A stretch of DNA of 64,000 nucleotides from Melampsora larici-populina 98AG31 (taxonomy: Eukaryota; Basidiomycota; Pucciniomycetes; Pucciniales; Melampsoraceae). Under the pieces are notes generated by a model, which made no database searches, was not told where the DNA came from, and saw nothing but the letters and a program-made list of their open reading frames with translations. Both the position numbers and the translations under genes were made by a program. The DNA lies in contig NW_006768775.1 of NCBI RefSeq assembly GCF_000204055.1, positions 773,046 to 837,045 on the forward strand, in the 5' to 3' direction. This document shows positions 1-12,400 of the stretch, in pieces (the stretch's first letter is position 1; each line of letters starts with the position of its first letter).

Positions 1-531
1 TTTTTTTGGCGGGAGAGTAAGGTTGAGGGGAGGTGCTAGGCTGCAAAACTTTTGGTTTTTTTTGAAAAAAAAGCAAATTTGGTTGTTATTTGCCACTTGA
101 GCAGCCATATTCATTAAATTATAGGCCTAGTGCGCCGCTAAGTAGCTAGATAGGTACCTAATTGAGGCCTAGGTCCGAAAATCCAAACCTCTAAAAGAGT
201 AAAATCATATTTTTGGTCTCCAAAACCATATTCCTAGATTCATCAAAGCAATGCCTTTTCAATGGTCTGGGTGCCAGTCTCAAACATTCAAATTGAGTGC
301 CCCGACATTGACCCGAAAGGTGAAATTTGATTTTGCAGGGCAGGTCGGAACACGTACTCGGGTTTACCCACTGTAGATCCAATTGCGTATAAATTTTCCC
401 TGTGGATCATGCTCTGATGAACTCGATGTGGGTAGTCTCATCAGAGTCCCACGCAGTCTGCTGTCGCTCCGACAGCCCGAAGCCTGCACCGCCGTGACAC
501 TGCCTCCCTAGCTGGCTGTCAAACTGACGTC
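1..531. other. Non-coding start of window
   Basis: No gene or repeat boundary recognised. The stretch ends at the TATA-like box of the first gene. Confidence 0.5.
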
Positions 532-539
532 TATAAAAG
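532..539 (+). promoter_or_regulatory. TATA-like box of the small secreted protein gene
   Basis: TATAAAAG lies 126 bp before the ATG at 658. The leader that follows is rich in C, T and A, including a run of CAT/ATC triplets at about 606-630, which suits a fungal 5' untranslated region. Assignment is by position and sequence only. Confidence 0.5.
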
Positions 540-657
540 AAAAGAGACTCTCCAGGAATATTGCTGCTTTTGAACACCATCCATCCCTATCCATCCACTT
601 CCTATTCATCATCATCATCATCATCTTATCATCCATTACCCACATCGATCAGTCAAT

Positions 658-1463
658 ATGTTGAAACTTCAGACATACCTTATTCTGGCTGTTGCCGCTA
701 TGTCTTGCACTGCTCAAGACTTAACTGCAACGCTAAAGTGTGGTTCACCCCCCCAGCCGATTGATGATAATGCTTGCAAAACGTCGGTTTCTCCTTTGAC
801 ATCATCACACCCTATCCCAAGCAAATTCTCTCCCGTTAGCTTTAGCCACTAGACATTCATCACTGACGTTCTTCAACCCACCATCAGGGCTTTAAAACAG
901 CTTGCACCGTATGTAAAAAATAACATCCTCGTTCGCGATGAATCGGCATTTCAAGTGTCTTGCGCAGGCTGTAAGGTAAGTATTTTTGAGGAAAATTCAA
1001 TTAGATGATGTTCCACAACTGAAACGGCCTGACTTTTTCCTATCGCGTGTCTACCGTCAGCTTACTATTGGAACATCAAATGGTGGAAATCTGAATGTGT
1101 AAGTTATATTCCTCTCTGAAATCCCTAAACATCCAGTAAAAATTTAGCACGAGGTGATCCTGAAAAAGTCATGTATCAAACTTACATGCTTGTTGAAATA
1201 CCTTTTCTCATCGTACAGTCTCTATGAAAAAGTTCAATTAGGGCTGAACAATCTCTTGGCGGCATGCCCACAAAAAGTAAGCTCAAAACTCTCGATAGTA
1301 ATTCCACTTGATGATTTTTAATCAACATTTCCCCTTTGGCTATCAGGGTGCCTCTCTTGGCATGTCAGGTGGCTCGACCAACACCGACCCGAACACCGAT
1401 ACAGGTGCTACGTTGACTATCAGCTATCCTACTACAAATACAGATGGCTGTTCAATCATATAG
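658..1463 (+). CDS. Small secreted six-cysteine protein, five exons
   Basis: Exons read as 658-782, 888-975, 1061-1098, 1219-1276 and 1347-1463, all with GT-AG introns; the frame closes on TAG at 1461-1463 and gives 141 residues. The protein starts MLKLQTYLILAVAAMSCTAQ, a typical signal peptide with likely cleavage near residue 19-20. The mature part holds six cysteines (KCGS, NACK, SCAGC, AACP, DGCS), consistent with three disulphide bonds, and a Gly/Thr/Asn-rich C-terminal tail with an NTDPNTDTG repeat. I recognise no family. Small cysteine-rich secreted proteins are common effector candidates in rusts, but that role is inferred from secretion and size alone. The first intron could also use a donor four bases downstream (787), but only 783 keeps the frame open. 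Confidence 0.72.
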
Positions 1464-1837
1464 GCGATTTAGTTGATTGGCACCCAAGAATTGAAGATTA
1501 TACGGTTCTCTCTAGGTTATCTATTCCTTTCTTACAGTGCCCGACTGGACAATGACTGCTGTGTCGGGTGCCATTCATTGTTGTTTCTATGAGATTTCGT
1601 TGTTGCTGTACTGCTCTATTGACGATGTTTGTGGTTATTTCAATAAATCATTGGTAAAATCATAGCCTCACTACTTATCTCTATCCACTCTGACATTGTG
1701 TTCTTTTTACTTGAGAAAAACCAAAATTGCATTCCGTATCAACTTCAACCTTTCTGCAGATCACAGTCACTTCGAGTTGAGCTGAAGACTAAAGACAAAA
1801 TATCCCTGTTGAAATACCCAAGCAGAAGACATAGGAA
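1464..1837. other. 3' flank with polyadenylation signal
   Basis: AATAAA at 1642-1647, about 180 bp after the stop, is the likely polyadenylation signal of the upstream gene. Nothing else seen. Confidence 0.45.
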
Positions 1838-2225
1838 GGTATATAAGCCGTTGACCTCTGTTGACCAACTTCGATTCGTTCAACTTTAACTTCACTCTCA
1901 TCACATCCAAAAAACGATGTCATCATCATCCCAATTTAACACCATCAACTTCTGCAGTGGCTCTTTCTACACAATCTAAACTTGGTTCATTGTCCGCTTG
2001 ACATGATGAACCGAAATCCAAAAACGTTCAAACGAACAATTCGGAATTTCGCACGAGACTATTCTTACCTGATTTCCATCATCTCTATGGCCTCATTTCT
2101 ATTGCGATTCAATGACATATCAGTCTATGCAATTGCTTACCTTCTTATTCATAGAATGGTGAACAACTTGGGAACCAATCATCTGATACGGTCTGTCGAG
2201 AAGTCAAGTCGCAGAACTCCTCTAG
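1838..2225 (+). pseudogene. Decayed 5' fragment of a heat shock factor gene
   Basis: This stretch aligns by eye to the leader, first exon, first intron and start of the second exon of the intact heat shock factor gene at 47835. Both have a leader ending in ACTTYACTCTCAT, an ATG TCR TCA TCA TCA start, the run CTTGGTTCATTG, and an exon-2 start AGAATGGTGAA followed by ACCAATCATCT. The relic has lost about 35 bp of exon 1, has a stop soon after the start (near 1978) and loses similarity by about 2225, before most of the DNA-binding domain. It cannot encode a factor. It lies just upstream of gene A, as the intact factor lies upstream of gene C. Confidence 0.75.
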
Positions 2226-2299
2226 CACTGTGGGTGTTACAAATCAGAGTATTTGATGGTAGATCATGTGTGATTAATGTTATAAACCTTTGAATGGAC

Positions 2300-2323
2300 A
2301 TGCGCAGATTTGAGACATGGCTC
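2300..2323 (+). promoter_or_regulatory. Conserved upstream box of secreted family, copy A
   Basis: ATGCGCAGAT followed by TTGAGAC and ATGGCTC, 226 bp before the ATG of gene A. The same box stands before genes B (38461) and C (51946) at -203 and -232 while the sequence around it has diverged. It may be a transcription factor site or a conserved leader feature; which one is unknown. Confidence 0.55.
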
Positions 2324-2525
2324 GTGTAGCTCATGTATCATTTTGAAGTCTGTAAGGGGTTTGAATGCAAAAACCCAACTTTATTCTTTGTCAGAGGTTT
2401 ACGAAGAGGTTCAATTGATCGCAGTCCGAAGCTGGATTAGTTCTTGTACAAGCTTGACTTGCACTCACATGGATTTGCCACCTCTCAAACTTCAAAAATT
2501 ATCTACGAAAAAAACATCCAGCAAC

Positions 2526-4724
2526 ATGCGAAAACACATATCATTGATAACACTTGGGTTGACTCTCCGCCAGTCTTTCCTTGTAAGATGCGGACCAGAA
2601 GAATTGACCCATATAGATCAACGTTTCTCAACACCCGAAATGGTGAACAGCTTCAGTTTTGTACCAGAACATCCTTCACATGATGTAATCGGGACCGTCA
2701 ATGAATCAAACTTACAAATTCCATCATCAGTCAAGATCACACCTTATGCAGCCTTCTTTCGTGAAAGTAAAGAGGTTATGGATAGGAGTACAAAGGAAGG
2801 AGTCAAAACATTGGCTAATCAAGTGATCTTGATGATCTCAAATTTAAGCCCAACCTCTGAATCTTGGGAAAGTTGGCTTCAACGTAATCAAGGCACAGTT
2901 GAGGAATTTATCAAAACGGCTTATACGGCTTTGTATTCTGATGAAGTTTGTGATGAAGAGGAAAGGACTTGGATTGTGGGAATCCTATCTGCGATTTCAA
3001 AGTATATGCCACCTGATCAGGATAAAATGACAGGAGAAGAAAAGATTGAAAGATTTCCTTGGGGTAATCAAGTGGCTCTAGAGATCAAAGCTACTAAAGG
3101 TTAGTTCTCGGGGAGAATCATTCCCTGTCAGTTGACTGATCTTTGAATTTATTGATTGTGTGTTCAGAATTTGAACCATTTATGACCAAACGATTTGAGT
3201 CACTCTGGTTAAGAAACGAACATATCTCAGCAAACGAGATTAGCAAAGGTAGGTGAAGCCTCTTTCGACTCGCTTGTTCATAGGCCCAGGCTATGGTCTT
3301 GAATTGACAATGACGTTTATATATATAGACTTGGATGAGCTCCTTCAAAGGGCCAACATGTTTGGTATTTATGACTTGATGAAGGAGGAAGAGATTCCCT
3401 GCAAAGTGAGCGCAATATATGAGTTAATCTCCAAACACCTCATGAAAAGCAAACTACCCGAGGAGGAGAATGAAATATCAGGCATTTTGAATGATATCAA
3501 AGATTTCTTCAAGAACACTGACCTTTTTGGCTGGGAAGGACAATATTGTGAACAGATTCTTCAACATATACTAAAACATTCACCTCAAACTCGCAAAATC
3601 TTTAGTGACCTTCTTCAAGATTATACGTTCTTCAGACAAGTTCATTTTCCTTTTGCAAAGAAAGACATGATTGAATATCTGAAACAAGAAACCGAGATGA
3701 AAGACTTGAACAACTATATAAAGGTCATCAAGGGTTGGAAGGAGGAAGTGACCTGCCAATTGCTCCCTTCAGAAGGGAGATTCCTTTTAGAGAGGTTTAC
3801 CAAAAAGCTAAACTCTCAAGAACTAGATCGTCCTGACCATCATAAGTTTATAGCTGCATTCTATCTCATCTTTCCTTCTGAGGCGAAGTATCTTAGAGGC
3901 TGGATTGAGAAGGGATGGGTCTTCCACAAAATTGAGCTTGAAAACTTGAAGGGTATTTGGTCAAAAGTTTTCCCAGATGGTTTTATACCAGATGCTAACT
4001 TTGGTGAATATCAATGGATGTTTCTGGTCAAAAGTTAGTCACTTCAGCCTCATCACAATTCTGTAATGTGTACTAATTTGAATGTTGTTACAAAACAATC
4101 AGATCCCTCTTGTCTTGAAAGGGTGATGCTGTACCAGGCTGGAACCAAGATGAAGACTTCAACACAACCAGGGGTTTCAGAGCTTGGTGATATCCTTGAA
4201 AATGGGAAATTGACAAGTCTTTCAGCTTCTGACCACTACAAAAAAGTCATGAAGATTTTACAAGAGGTTGATGATATTACTTCAGCTAATGAGGTGTATA
4301 GATTGTGTCTTGAGTTCATCCGCCATATAGTAAGTCTTAAGAAGGAATACGCAACTGCTTTTTTACAAGAGATGGAATCTTCCAAAGAATTTAGAATAAC
4401 TATCCAGAAAGCCATAAAAACCTTCAAAAAACCAAGAAAAGATTCAGATCCTACGGAAAGAAGTGTAGCAGTGACAACTTCAAACTTTTATACATTCCTT
4501 CAAAAAGTTGAAAATGTGAGTTCAAACATGTTCTTGACTACAAGAATCATCTACTGATAAATTCTTGTCAAAATGCATGACAGATTTTCACAATTCATCC
4601 ACAACAAAAGATAAAACATGTAATGATGGAAAAGGTGGCAGCACAATTACAATATCAACCAAATGATTTCAACCTAATCATTGGGGGACAGCCTTTCAAA
4701 TTCAAATTCAATGCAACTTGCTGA
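2526..4724 (+). CDS. Secreted protein family member A, five exons, 637 aa
   Basis: Exons 2526-3099, 3168-3248, 3329-4033, 4103-4515 and 4584-4724; the frame closes without a stop over 638 codons and every intron is GT-AG. Three introns interrupt codons after the first base and the last lies between codons, exactly as in paralogue C. The N-terminus (MRKHISLITLGLTLRQSFLV, then RCG) is a plausible though weak signal peptide. The rest is rich in charged and helical segments with few cysteines; family-wide blocks are TPYAAFF (about residue 75), ERTWIVGILSAIS (about 145), KMTGEEKI, ISKHLMKSKLP, HHKFIAAFYLIFP, FGEYQWM, and near the C-terminus QPFKF. I know no matching domain. An in-frame start further upstream (2310) would hide the signal peptide, so 2526 was chosen. 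A host-directed effector role is inference from secretion, family expansion and lineage. Confidence 0.82.
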
Positions 4725-5662
4725 TTCAATTCTACAAATCAGAAAGCTAAGAACTTCTTTTTTTGAGTCTGAAGCAATACAAGAGAGAAATTTACTGTTT
4801 CCTTCCAAAGTCTATACCCATTCTTTTCTTCAAAACCTACTTCTCCTCAGGAAACCTTACAGTATCCACATAGCTTGTTCATTATAGAGATGTGAAAATC
4901 ACAGTTGTATGTCATTGCAGAATCAAAAGAAAAACCAAAGATGGAAACTTTGATGCTGTGGTGCACAATGCTTCTTTGGAGCTAGCTAGCTGGCGGGTCC
5001 TGAAATCCAAGCAAGCTGTGTGTTACAACCAGTAACCAGCTTTGGGGGTTGTGGCTTGGGGCCAGAGGGTGAGATGATGCTAAGCTATGTGGTATAACTA
5101 TTGTAGCATGAAGAGGAAAGCAAGGTGGGCATGTGGTCTGGTACAAGGGTGGCTTGGCAGTCTGACTCCTACATGTTGAGGGTTGTGACAGCTCTGTGAT
5201 CTGTAAATAGGATCATAACATTGTGAATGAGGACTTCACCTCCACAGGGGTTAATGAACTGCATTAAGTGTGGGGATATAAGACCATTGTTTGAATATCA
5301 TCTTTAAAGATCTTGTGGGTGTCTGATCAACCTGAAAAAAAGTTGTATGTGCAGCTTAGGTGAAGTTAGTTCCTGTTTGGTGATGTGAAAGACACAGGGT
5401 GTTTGGTGTGGCTAGACCTGAAAATTGGTGTGCTACATCTCAACAGCTGTGATATAATTTTGAACAATGAAAAAGAAAGGTAAAAGTGGTTGTAATAATC
5501 ATAGTACAACTTGGCTAAGTCTAGCACCTTCTGCAATTGATAGACCTCTTCAAGACCAAAGAAAAGCACTGATTTTTGGTCTTGGTGAAAGATATTTTTC
5601 AAATTTCCAGAAAAAAAATCTGGATACAAGACAGAACTTCATTTAACCTATACACCGTGCCT
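4725..5662. other. Intergenic, no gene seen
   Basis: Only short random frames. No repeat boundary recognised. Confidence 0.4.
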
Positions 5663-5943
5663 GTATCCTTGTAGCACATTGATATGCACACACCAAAGAC
5701 TTTTGACACATACTTGAAAGAGCCTTTGAAGAGGTCTCCACAATAGGCACATCTTCCTTTTGTCAACTGGGATGTTGACACACAGCTGACCCCAACTGAT
5801 GACAAAGGATCCCACAAATCCTTTGTTCAAAAGATCATTCACAAAGGGTACTCAACACCAATCTCACTCTAAAGCCTAGCAAAAGGTTCTCTGATTTTTT
5901 TGAAAACTCTCCGTGTGTGCATTTCAACCTGCTACAAGGATAC
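5663..5943. repeat. Small inverted-repeat element (MITE-like), copy 1
   Basis: The two ends are a perfect 14-bp inverted repeat, GTATCCTTGTAGCA, extended imperfectly by a GCACACAC motif. Internal sequence is clearly related to 45941-46214 (shared TGATGACAAAGGATTC-like core, ACTCAAC, GTGTGTGCA). No transposase frame and no obvious target duplication; similarity between the copies continues a little past the terminal repeat, so true ends may be further out. Confidence 0.6.
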
Positions 5944-6103
5944 CAACATGGTGATAATAGCCACATTTATTGTCTAAGCTCCAGGATCTTAAATAAAATT
6001 TCATACACAAAAACCAAACATAAAAACTGAATGACACTGAGAGCTGTATCAAAGAGCCATTCAACTCAACCTTGAGATAACTTAATCACATGACAGTTTG
6101 TAA

Positions 6104-7405
6104 GGGTACGTTTGGTTGCAATTACAAATTGTAAACTCCGTTTGACCCCAGGTACATTGTCCCGGGGCAAATGAGTTTATTGCTTAAATCAAGTTTCTTT
6201 CAGATAAACTCCGTTTTGGGTACATTTCGGGAAATGACGTTTGGTTACACAGGAAACAAGAGACAATTTTCCCACAGGAAGACCAATTACACATAATGTA
6301 GTTTCTGAGCCATAATGTACAAATAACACAGATATAACACCAAAATAATACATTTCGGCTCATTAACTGAGTCAGATACAATTGGTTTTCCCACGGGAAA
6401 ATTCTCCCTTGTTTCCTGTGTTAAAGATCCCAACCAGACGTATGTACCTTGTAAAACTTCTTGAAAGGTTTCCCACCTCCTCTCACCCCACCCCACTTCA
6501 CATTCTACAATCTCGCATCCACCCATATGTACATCCTTTGGCAATATCTGATCCAAGCAATGATCATGTGACATGACCTTTGTCCCCATTGACAAACTTT
6601 TGCTCGAACACACTTGTTTCCATTTCTCTCACAGTTATCCTTATAATGCATTGCCAATCAACAGGAATTCATAAATCACACAGAAAGCCAATTTAACTTT
6701 CTCAATGGAGGACTTAAAGAGAAAAACTCAGAGAAAACCTATTTGGAACAAACGAAGAAGGGATATGTAGATCTAAAAAAATTGTGAATGAGATAAGCAA
6801 TTAGATCCAAACAAACAAAAAGACACCATGAGACAGACTTGTCAAAAGTGTCCAGCAGTGTGGATTGTTTGTGACTAAAAGAAGCAAAGAAATCAATTGT
6901 GCTGATTTGTAGGTGAGAAGAAGAAAGTACTTTGTGTATGACTACAAGTTCGGGTTACTGTAGGAGTTTTTCTTCTGTTATTCTTCTGTTGTTTGAACCA
7001 CCATAGAAACTGTGGTAGTTTGGATCGATTGACCTTCAGAGTACATGGTGCTTATGTGAAGTCAAATTGCTTGGAAGTTTTTTTTGCTGAAGAGGTTGAT
7101 TTGGAAAGTTGTTTGATGAGAGATAGCATATCGTTAAAGAAGTAAATACATATTGGGTCAATTAGTAGGACAGTTGAAGTCTTTTGAGTCGAAATTTTGA
7201 GTACCAAAAGGAGTTTATCACGAGGTTAAACTCCCTTTTGGTGTTTATCCAAAGGGCCCTTATAAACTCCTTTTGGTACGGGGAAGGAGTTTATTTCTGG
7301 GTACCATAAATGGTCCCAAACATATCTTTTTAACAGCAATTATTTTGCAAAATAATCACTATTATTCAAAATAATTGCCAAAAATAAACGCTACCAAATG
7401 TACCC
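6104..7405. mobile_element. Non-autonomous Harbinger-like DNA transposon
   Basis: Starts GGGTACGTTTGGTTGC and ends with the inverted counterpart GCTACCAAATGTACCC. A TAA stands immediately outside each end (6101-6103 and 7406-7408). A 3-bp TAA/TTA duplication and a GGG..GTTTGG end are typical of PIF/Harbinger elements and their MITEs. It is 1302 bp, with no long reading frame, so it must be moved in trans if at all. It contains subterminal repeats of AAACTCC and its complement, and a second inverted-repeat unit nested at 6218-6448. Confidence 0.72.
6218..6448. repeat. Nested foldback unit inside the Harbinger-like element
   Basis: Arms around 6246-6290 and 6380-6425 are inverted copies (ACACAGGAAACAAG, then AATTTTCCC, then ACCAATT). 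The unit is bounded by GGGTACATTT and its rough complement at 6448. It could be a separate insertion or an inner repeat of the host element. Confidence 0.55.
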
Positions 7406-7408
7406 TAA

Positions 7409-7911
7409 GCAACTGCAGCACTCAAGGTTTAAAATTCAAACATTCAAAAGCCAATCTTTGCGGAAAAAATGTGGTGAGTGGTGGTTGGCCAATCATCAAA
7501 CATCAGCCAATGGTTGTGAGTCCATTGGGTATATTTTTGTTTGATAAATCATCAAATGTTTCACCCATCCAGAGTGGTTGGTCTTGGAACAATGATTGGT
7601 TCAGCCAATTTTGGACTAGCAGCGCTCCGGGAAGCTGAAGCGGAGCGGAAGCACGTTCCGCTCCAGGGTTTCCCAGCTGTAGCTGGTCAGAACTGCACTG
7701 CAAGATATGGCCAGGGCCTCTTTTTATTTCACACTGCGCTCCAGCTCCATTGTCTGGATGAGCATAACAGCGAGCTATGTTGTGGGTGAAAAGTTTGCTG
7801 TGTAGTGTTTCAGCGGGAAAACTGACCTACGGGGCCAGGCTACTAATACATGACCCTAATAGGCAAACCCCACCACCCAAATTGGATAACTTCACCCCAA
7901 TCAATCCAATC
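7409..7911. other. Intergenic, GC-rich patch
   Basis: A GC-rich patch at about 7618-7760 contains GCGGAGCGGAAGC and its near complement GTTCCGCTCC, suggesting a small degraded inverted repeat. No gene seen; this would be the 5' flank of the hAT gene that follows. Confidence 0.35.
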
Positions 7912-8578
7912 ATGGCAAACAATTCCCCTCCCTCATCATCACCACACACCATTTCTCACCCCTTGCAACCAGGCTCTATGGATGACATTAGCATAAATGG
8001 TAAGTATTTTTATCTAATGTCATTGATAACTCCAAATGTTTATTTCAACCCTATCTGACCAAAATCTCAATCAATCTCTTCTTTTCTAACTATTTTTTTC
8101 CCTTCTTTCTTACTTTTATCGTTCCTCCTCTATTAATTTCAGGAGTTCCCTTTGATCTAGACTTCATCTACCATCCACATCCCATACCATATATCTATTC
8201 CAACTATCTTGATACTTTATCTCCTGATACACCTCAAAAGATGCCTATTCAATCTCGACTATCATCCTTCAGTCCTTCCAACACTCCATCATCAGCCACT
8301 CAGCCCCAACGTACAGGTAAACAACCCTCCAACCCAAGTATGGTTTTGCCATGCCCTGATGGCAGACAGTGAGTCTCTTTGGATTTGATTTAACCCGCTT
8401 CAAAACGTAAAGAACCCTCCCAACCATCTTCAACTGTGATCGATTTGGATTCTGAGTCTGCTACATGTGATTCCGAAGATAATGTTGCTTTGAAGAAGGG
8501 CAAGAAGAGAAAACCAACAAAGAAGAAGTCAGTTTCTAAGAAGCGCAGAACCAATAAGGATAGCAATGAGGTATCTAC

Positions 8579-8705
8579 TCCTAATCTTTTCTTTTGATTT
8601 CAACTTCCTAATCTTTTCTTTTGATTTTAACTTCCTAATCCTCCTAATCTTTTCTTTTGATTTCAACTTCCTAATCTTTTCTTTTGATTTTAACTTCCTA
8701 ATCTT
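8579..8705 (+). repeat. Intron tandem repeat
   Basis: Four to five copies of a roughly 27-bp unit, CCTAATCTTTTCTTTTGATT followed by TYAACTT. The repeat resumes on the far side of the Copia insertion at 14868, showing that the retrotransposon landed inside it. Confidence 0.75.
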
Positions 8706-9472
8706 TGTAAATGTCTAAGAAGGCGGTTGACCTGATAACAGCAGTGCGTACGTGAGCACTCTTCTCCAAACCAAAGGTATGCAGACCTTGGTACTAACCT
8801 AGTTAATGGAGGAAATTGTTAAAGTGAGAAATGAAAAGGGTTTAATGAGCAATGTGCTCAAATAGTGATCTAAGCGGATTTCTCTTTCCGAAAGATAGAA
8901 TTGTATTTCTTAGCTAACCTGATAACAGCAGTGCGTACGTGAGCACTCTTCTCCAAACCAAAGGTATGCAGACCTTGGTACTAACCTAACAAGATAAATA
9001 AGAAGAAAAAGAAATGAAAAGTGAATAACACGTTTGTAGTTAGGTATAAGTGAAAAAGGAAAAGATTCAAGAGATAGGTACCTAGTTAATGGAGGAAATT
9101 GTTAAAGTGAGAAATGAAAAGGGTTTAATGAGCAATGTGCTCGAATAGTGATCTAAGCGGATTCTAGTGGTGTTATAACGTTAGTAATTCTACGTAATGT
9201 GAAAGGTATGAAATGACTCACTCTCTTTCCGAAAGATGGGAAAGAGAGAAAAAGAGAAAAGGGGCAAACAAAAACAACAGCACATATATCAATAACAATG
9301 AGAAGGAAATTCATTGGGATTGATGTACATCTTAGTCAAGTTGGGGTGATCTCATAATATCCAATCACAGACGAGAAAAAGTGAGAACGAAACATATCCA
9401 AAACAACACTTGTCACAACTACATTAACAAAAACTGCATTCACCTCTACCTTGTCTTGATTGTATTTCGACA
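8706..9472 (-). repeat. 3' LTR of the Copia element (767 bp)
   Basis: TG...CA ends. Contains internal duplications: the block with GATAACAGCAGTGCGTACG occurs twice (about 8733 and 8922), as does the AAAGTGAGAAATGAAAAGGG block. It lacks the extra 64-bp copy found in the other LTR. Confidence 0.93.
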
Positions 9473-9482
9473 CACCCCCTCA
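9473..9482 (-). other. Polypurine tract
   Basis: On the minus strand GAGGGGGTG abuts the 3' LTR, the place where plus-strand DNA synthesis of Copia elements is primed. Confidence 0.75.
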
Positions 9483-9493
9483 ATCAAGACACG

Positions 9494-12400
9494 CTAAGCA
9501 CACCTCTTTAAACCAACTCCTTTCATATGATTCCAGAACGGCCCCGGATGGAGTGGCTTTGTAAGCAAGTCCGCTGTCATGTCTTCGGATTTGCAATAAG
9601 ATAAGGTAATGTTGTCCTTCTGCACTTGCTCCCGAATCCAATGGTGTTCTATGTCAATATGTTTTGTACGACCGTGGTGTACTGCGTTGGAAGAGAGATC
9701 AATAGCTCCTAGGTTGTCGCAGTTCAAATTTACCGGTCCTGACCATTCAAAACCTACATCTCTAAGCAAGTTTCGTAACCAAAGAACTTCCTGACCAGCC
9801 TCAGTTGTTGCGCGATATTCAGCTTCGGTTGAGGACAATGCGACTGTTTGTTGTAGCCTTGACCGCCAAGAAATTGCGCCACCGCAGAGGGTTGTGAGAT
9901 ACCCGGTGGTTGAGCGTCGAGAGTTTTTGCAACCGGCCCAATCAGAATCGACATTTGTAGATGGTACGTTCCATGAAGATTTCATTTGAAACAGTCGATT
10001 GTCTTCAACGTGGTAGTGTATGCCTAAGTTGATGGTACCTCTTAGATATCGGAGGACATGACGGAAAGCGTCCCAATGGCGTTGGCACGGATTGTCTAGA
10101 TGCTGTGACAGAACACCTACGGCGTAGGCAATGTCTGGACGCGTACATTGCGAAATGTACATGAGACTTCCGACACCCGACCGGTAAGGGTAGTTGAGTT
10201 TTGCAAAAGCAGTTGATTCCTCAACTGTAGATTTGAGTAGCTTTTGTCCACCTTGAACTGGGGTAGACGCCGGTTTGCAGTCAGACAGGCCAAATCGTAA
10301 CAACAGAGATTCGGTCATTGACCGTTGATGTATAGCATAATGATGAGACGATAAGCGCAGAGTTTCAATGCCCACAACACACGATACTTCACCTAAGTCG
10401 TCCATCTCCCAAAAGGTCATAATTTCCTTTTTAAAACTGATGATGCACTCCAAAGGTCCGGTGATTGCCATATCATCGACGTGCAGATAGAAAATGACCA
10501 CCTCCGATGTAGACCTTCTTCTGATATACACACACTCGTCGCCTTCAGCTTGAGTAAAACCTGCCTTGATCAATTTCAGTTTAAACTCTTCGTTCCACTC
10601 ATGAGCGGACTGCTTTAAGCCATAAATCGCTTGCAGTAAGAGACAGACTTTTCCTTCATCTCCTTCGTTAACATAACCCTCGGGTTGTTCCATGTATACA
10701 AGTTCTTTCAAAGCAGAGTTAAGAAAAGCGGCTATGGCGTCCATTCCGTGGACTGACCATCCATTACAGGAAGCGATGCAGATGATGATGCGGTATGATG
10801 CTGGTTTTCCAGTTGGGGCGTAAGTTTGATTGTAATCCACTCCAAAGGTTTGCGTGAAGCCTTTTGCAACAATCCGGGCCTTATATTTGATTATTGAGCC
10901 ATCTGGATTAAGTTTGACCTTGAAATGCCAACGCGAACCAACCACCGGTGCATCCAGCGGCCGGGCCACTAACTTCCACACCCCTTTATGATTCATGTTG
11001 TCGATTTCTTTATCGCAAGCGTTTTTCCAATTGTGCGCATTAGGATGCTTCATTGCCTGCTTATAACTACCTGGCTCAGCCACCAATCGAACAGTAGGTC
11101 CTGCAGCAAACGCGTAAGCGCATATGTCACCCTGCTCTATGAAACAGTCCGTTTCCCAAAACGTCATGCTGGAGTTAGGAACGAAACGATCGACTGGTCT
11201 GATTTCTCTTTCAGACCGACGCGGCATTTGTTGTGGCGGGCTTGATGGCAAGGGTGGAATGTCTACAGGAGGTTCTGGCGTTGCTTGTTCTTGAACGGTG
11301 ACCACATGCTGAACAGGATCATCATCATCGGGCGGCGGAGGAGCAGGATTGATTGCCAACGGAGGGATGTTTACAGCTTCATCTTCAGTTGTCAAGTGAG
11401 AGATGTCAAACTTAGGAAGTTGAGTAAAAGGGTATACGTCTTCTCGAAAAGTTGCATCGTGGGTGATGTTGATCTTTGCATCTTTTAACATGAAAACCTT
11501 ATAGTTACGGTTGTGTTCGGTATGACCTACCAAGACGCCATGTTCAGAAGTGGCTGCATACTTATTGATGCAGTCTGGTTTCCTGATGAGGACGTAGGTC
11601 AGACAACCAAATGCCTTTACGTGGGAGACATCTGGCTTTTGGCCGTACCAAATTTCGTACGGGGTCTTGTTCTTCGGTAGGGTTGTTGTTGTTGTTCGGT
11701 TGTTGACAAAGACTGCATTCTTTGCCGCTTCCAACCAGAGTCGAATAGGCAAATTAGCCTGAATGAGCATAGACCTAGCTTTAGACACTATTGTACGCAT
11801 AGATCGCTCCGCAACTCCATTTTCTTCCGGAGTGTACGCGGCAGTGATTCGGAGATAGATGCCTTCCGATCTGCAATATGGCAGAAGGACATTGTTGAGA
11901 AACTCTCCTCCTCCATCAAGGGTTAAGGACTTGATTTTTCGATCACACTGGCGTTCGACCAAAGAAAGGTACGTATGAATAGCTCCATGAACTTCATCCT
12001 TCTCTTTTGACTTCAAGCCAGTAATATGATGGTAAGAACTGTGATCATCGGTGAACAAGATGAAATAAAGGCTTTTGCATATGGCAGGGGTTCGCATAAT
12101 GCCACTTAAGTCAATGTGCACATTATCTAACAGATGCAAGGATCTAGTGCGAGTGTAAGAATGAGGTTGTCGATGAGCTTTCGAAAGATCGCATGAATTG
12201 CATGGTAATTCAAGAGGTAATACAACTTTTGATAAGGACAATGGTAAACCCAAAACAGCTTCTCCCCTAATCATTTGCTTTAAATAAGTAAAGTTCGGGT
12301 GACCTAGTTTGTGATGTAAAAGTTGCAAAGATTCAGTTGTGGTGTCGGTAATTGCCGAAGAACTTGGAGATGTACGCACGGCATTGAGTTGTAATAGCAT

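Noticed and set aside
5366..5842. Overlapping minus-strand frames near 5.4-5.8 kb as possible small genes
   Set aside because: They overlap the small inverted-repeat element and have no recognisable features.
8579..8705. Regular repeats considered as a CRISPR array
   Set aside because: The units are contiguous with no spacers and lie in a eukaryotic intron.
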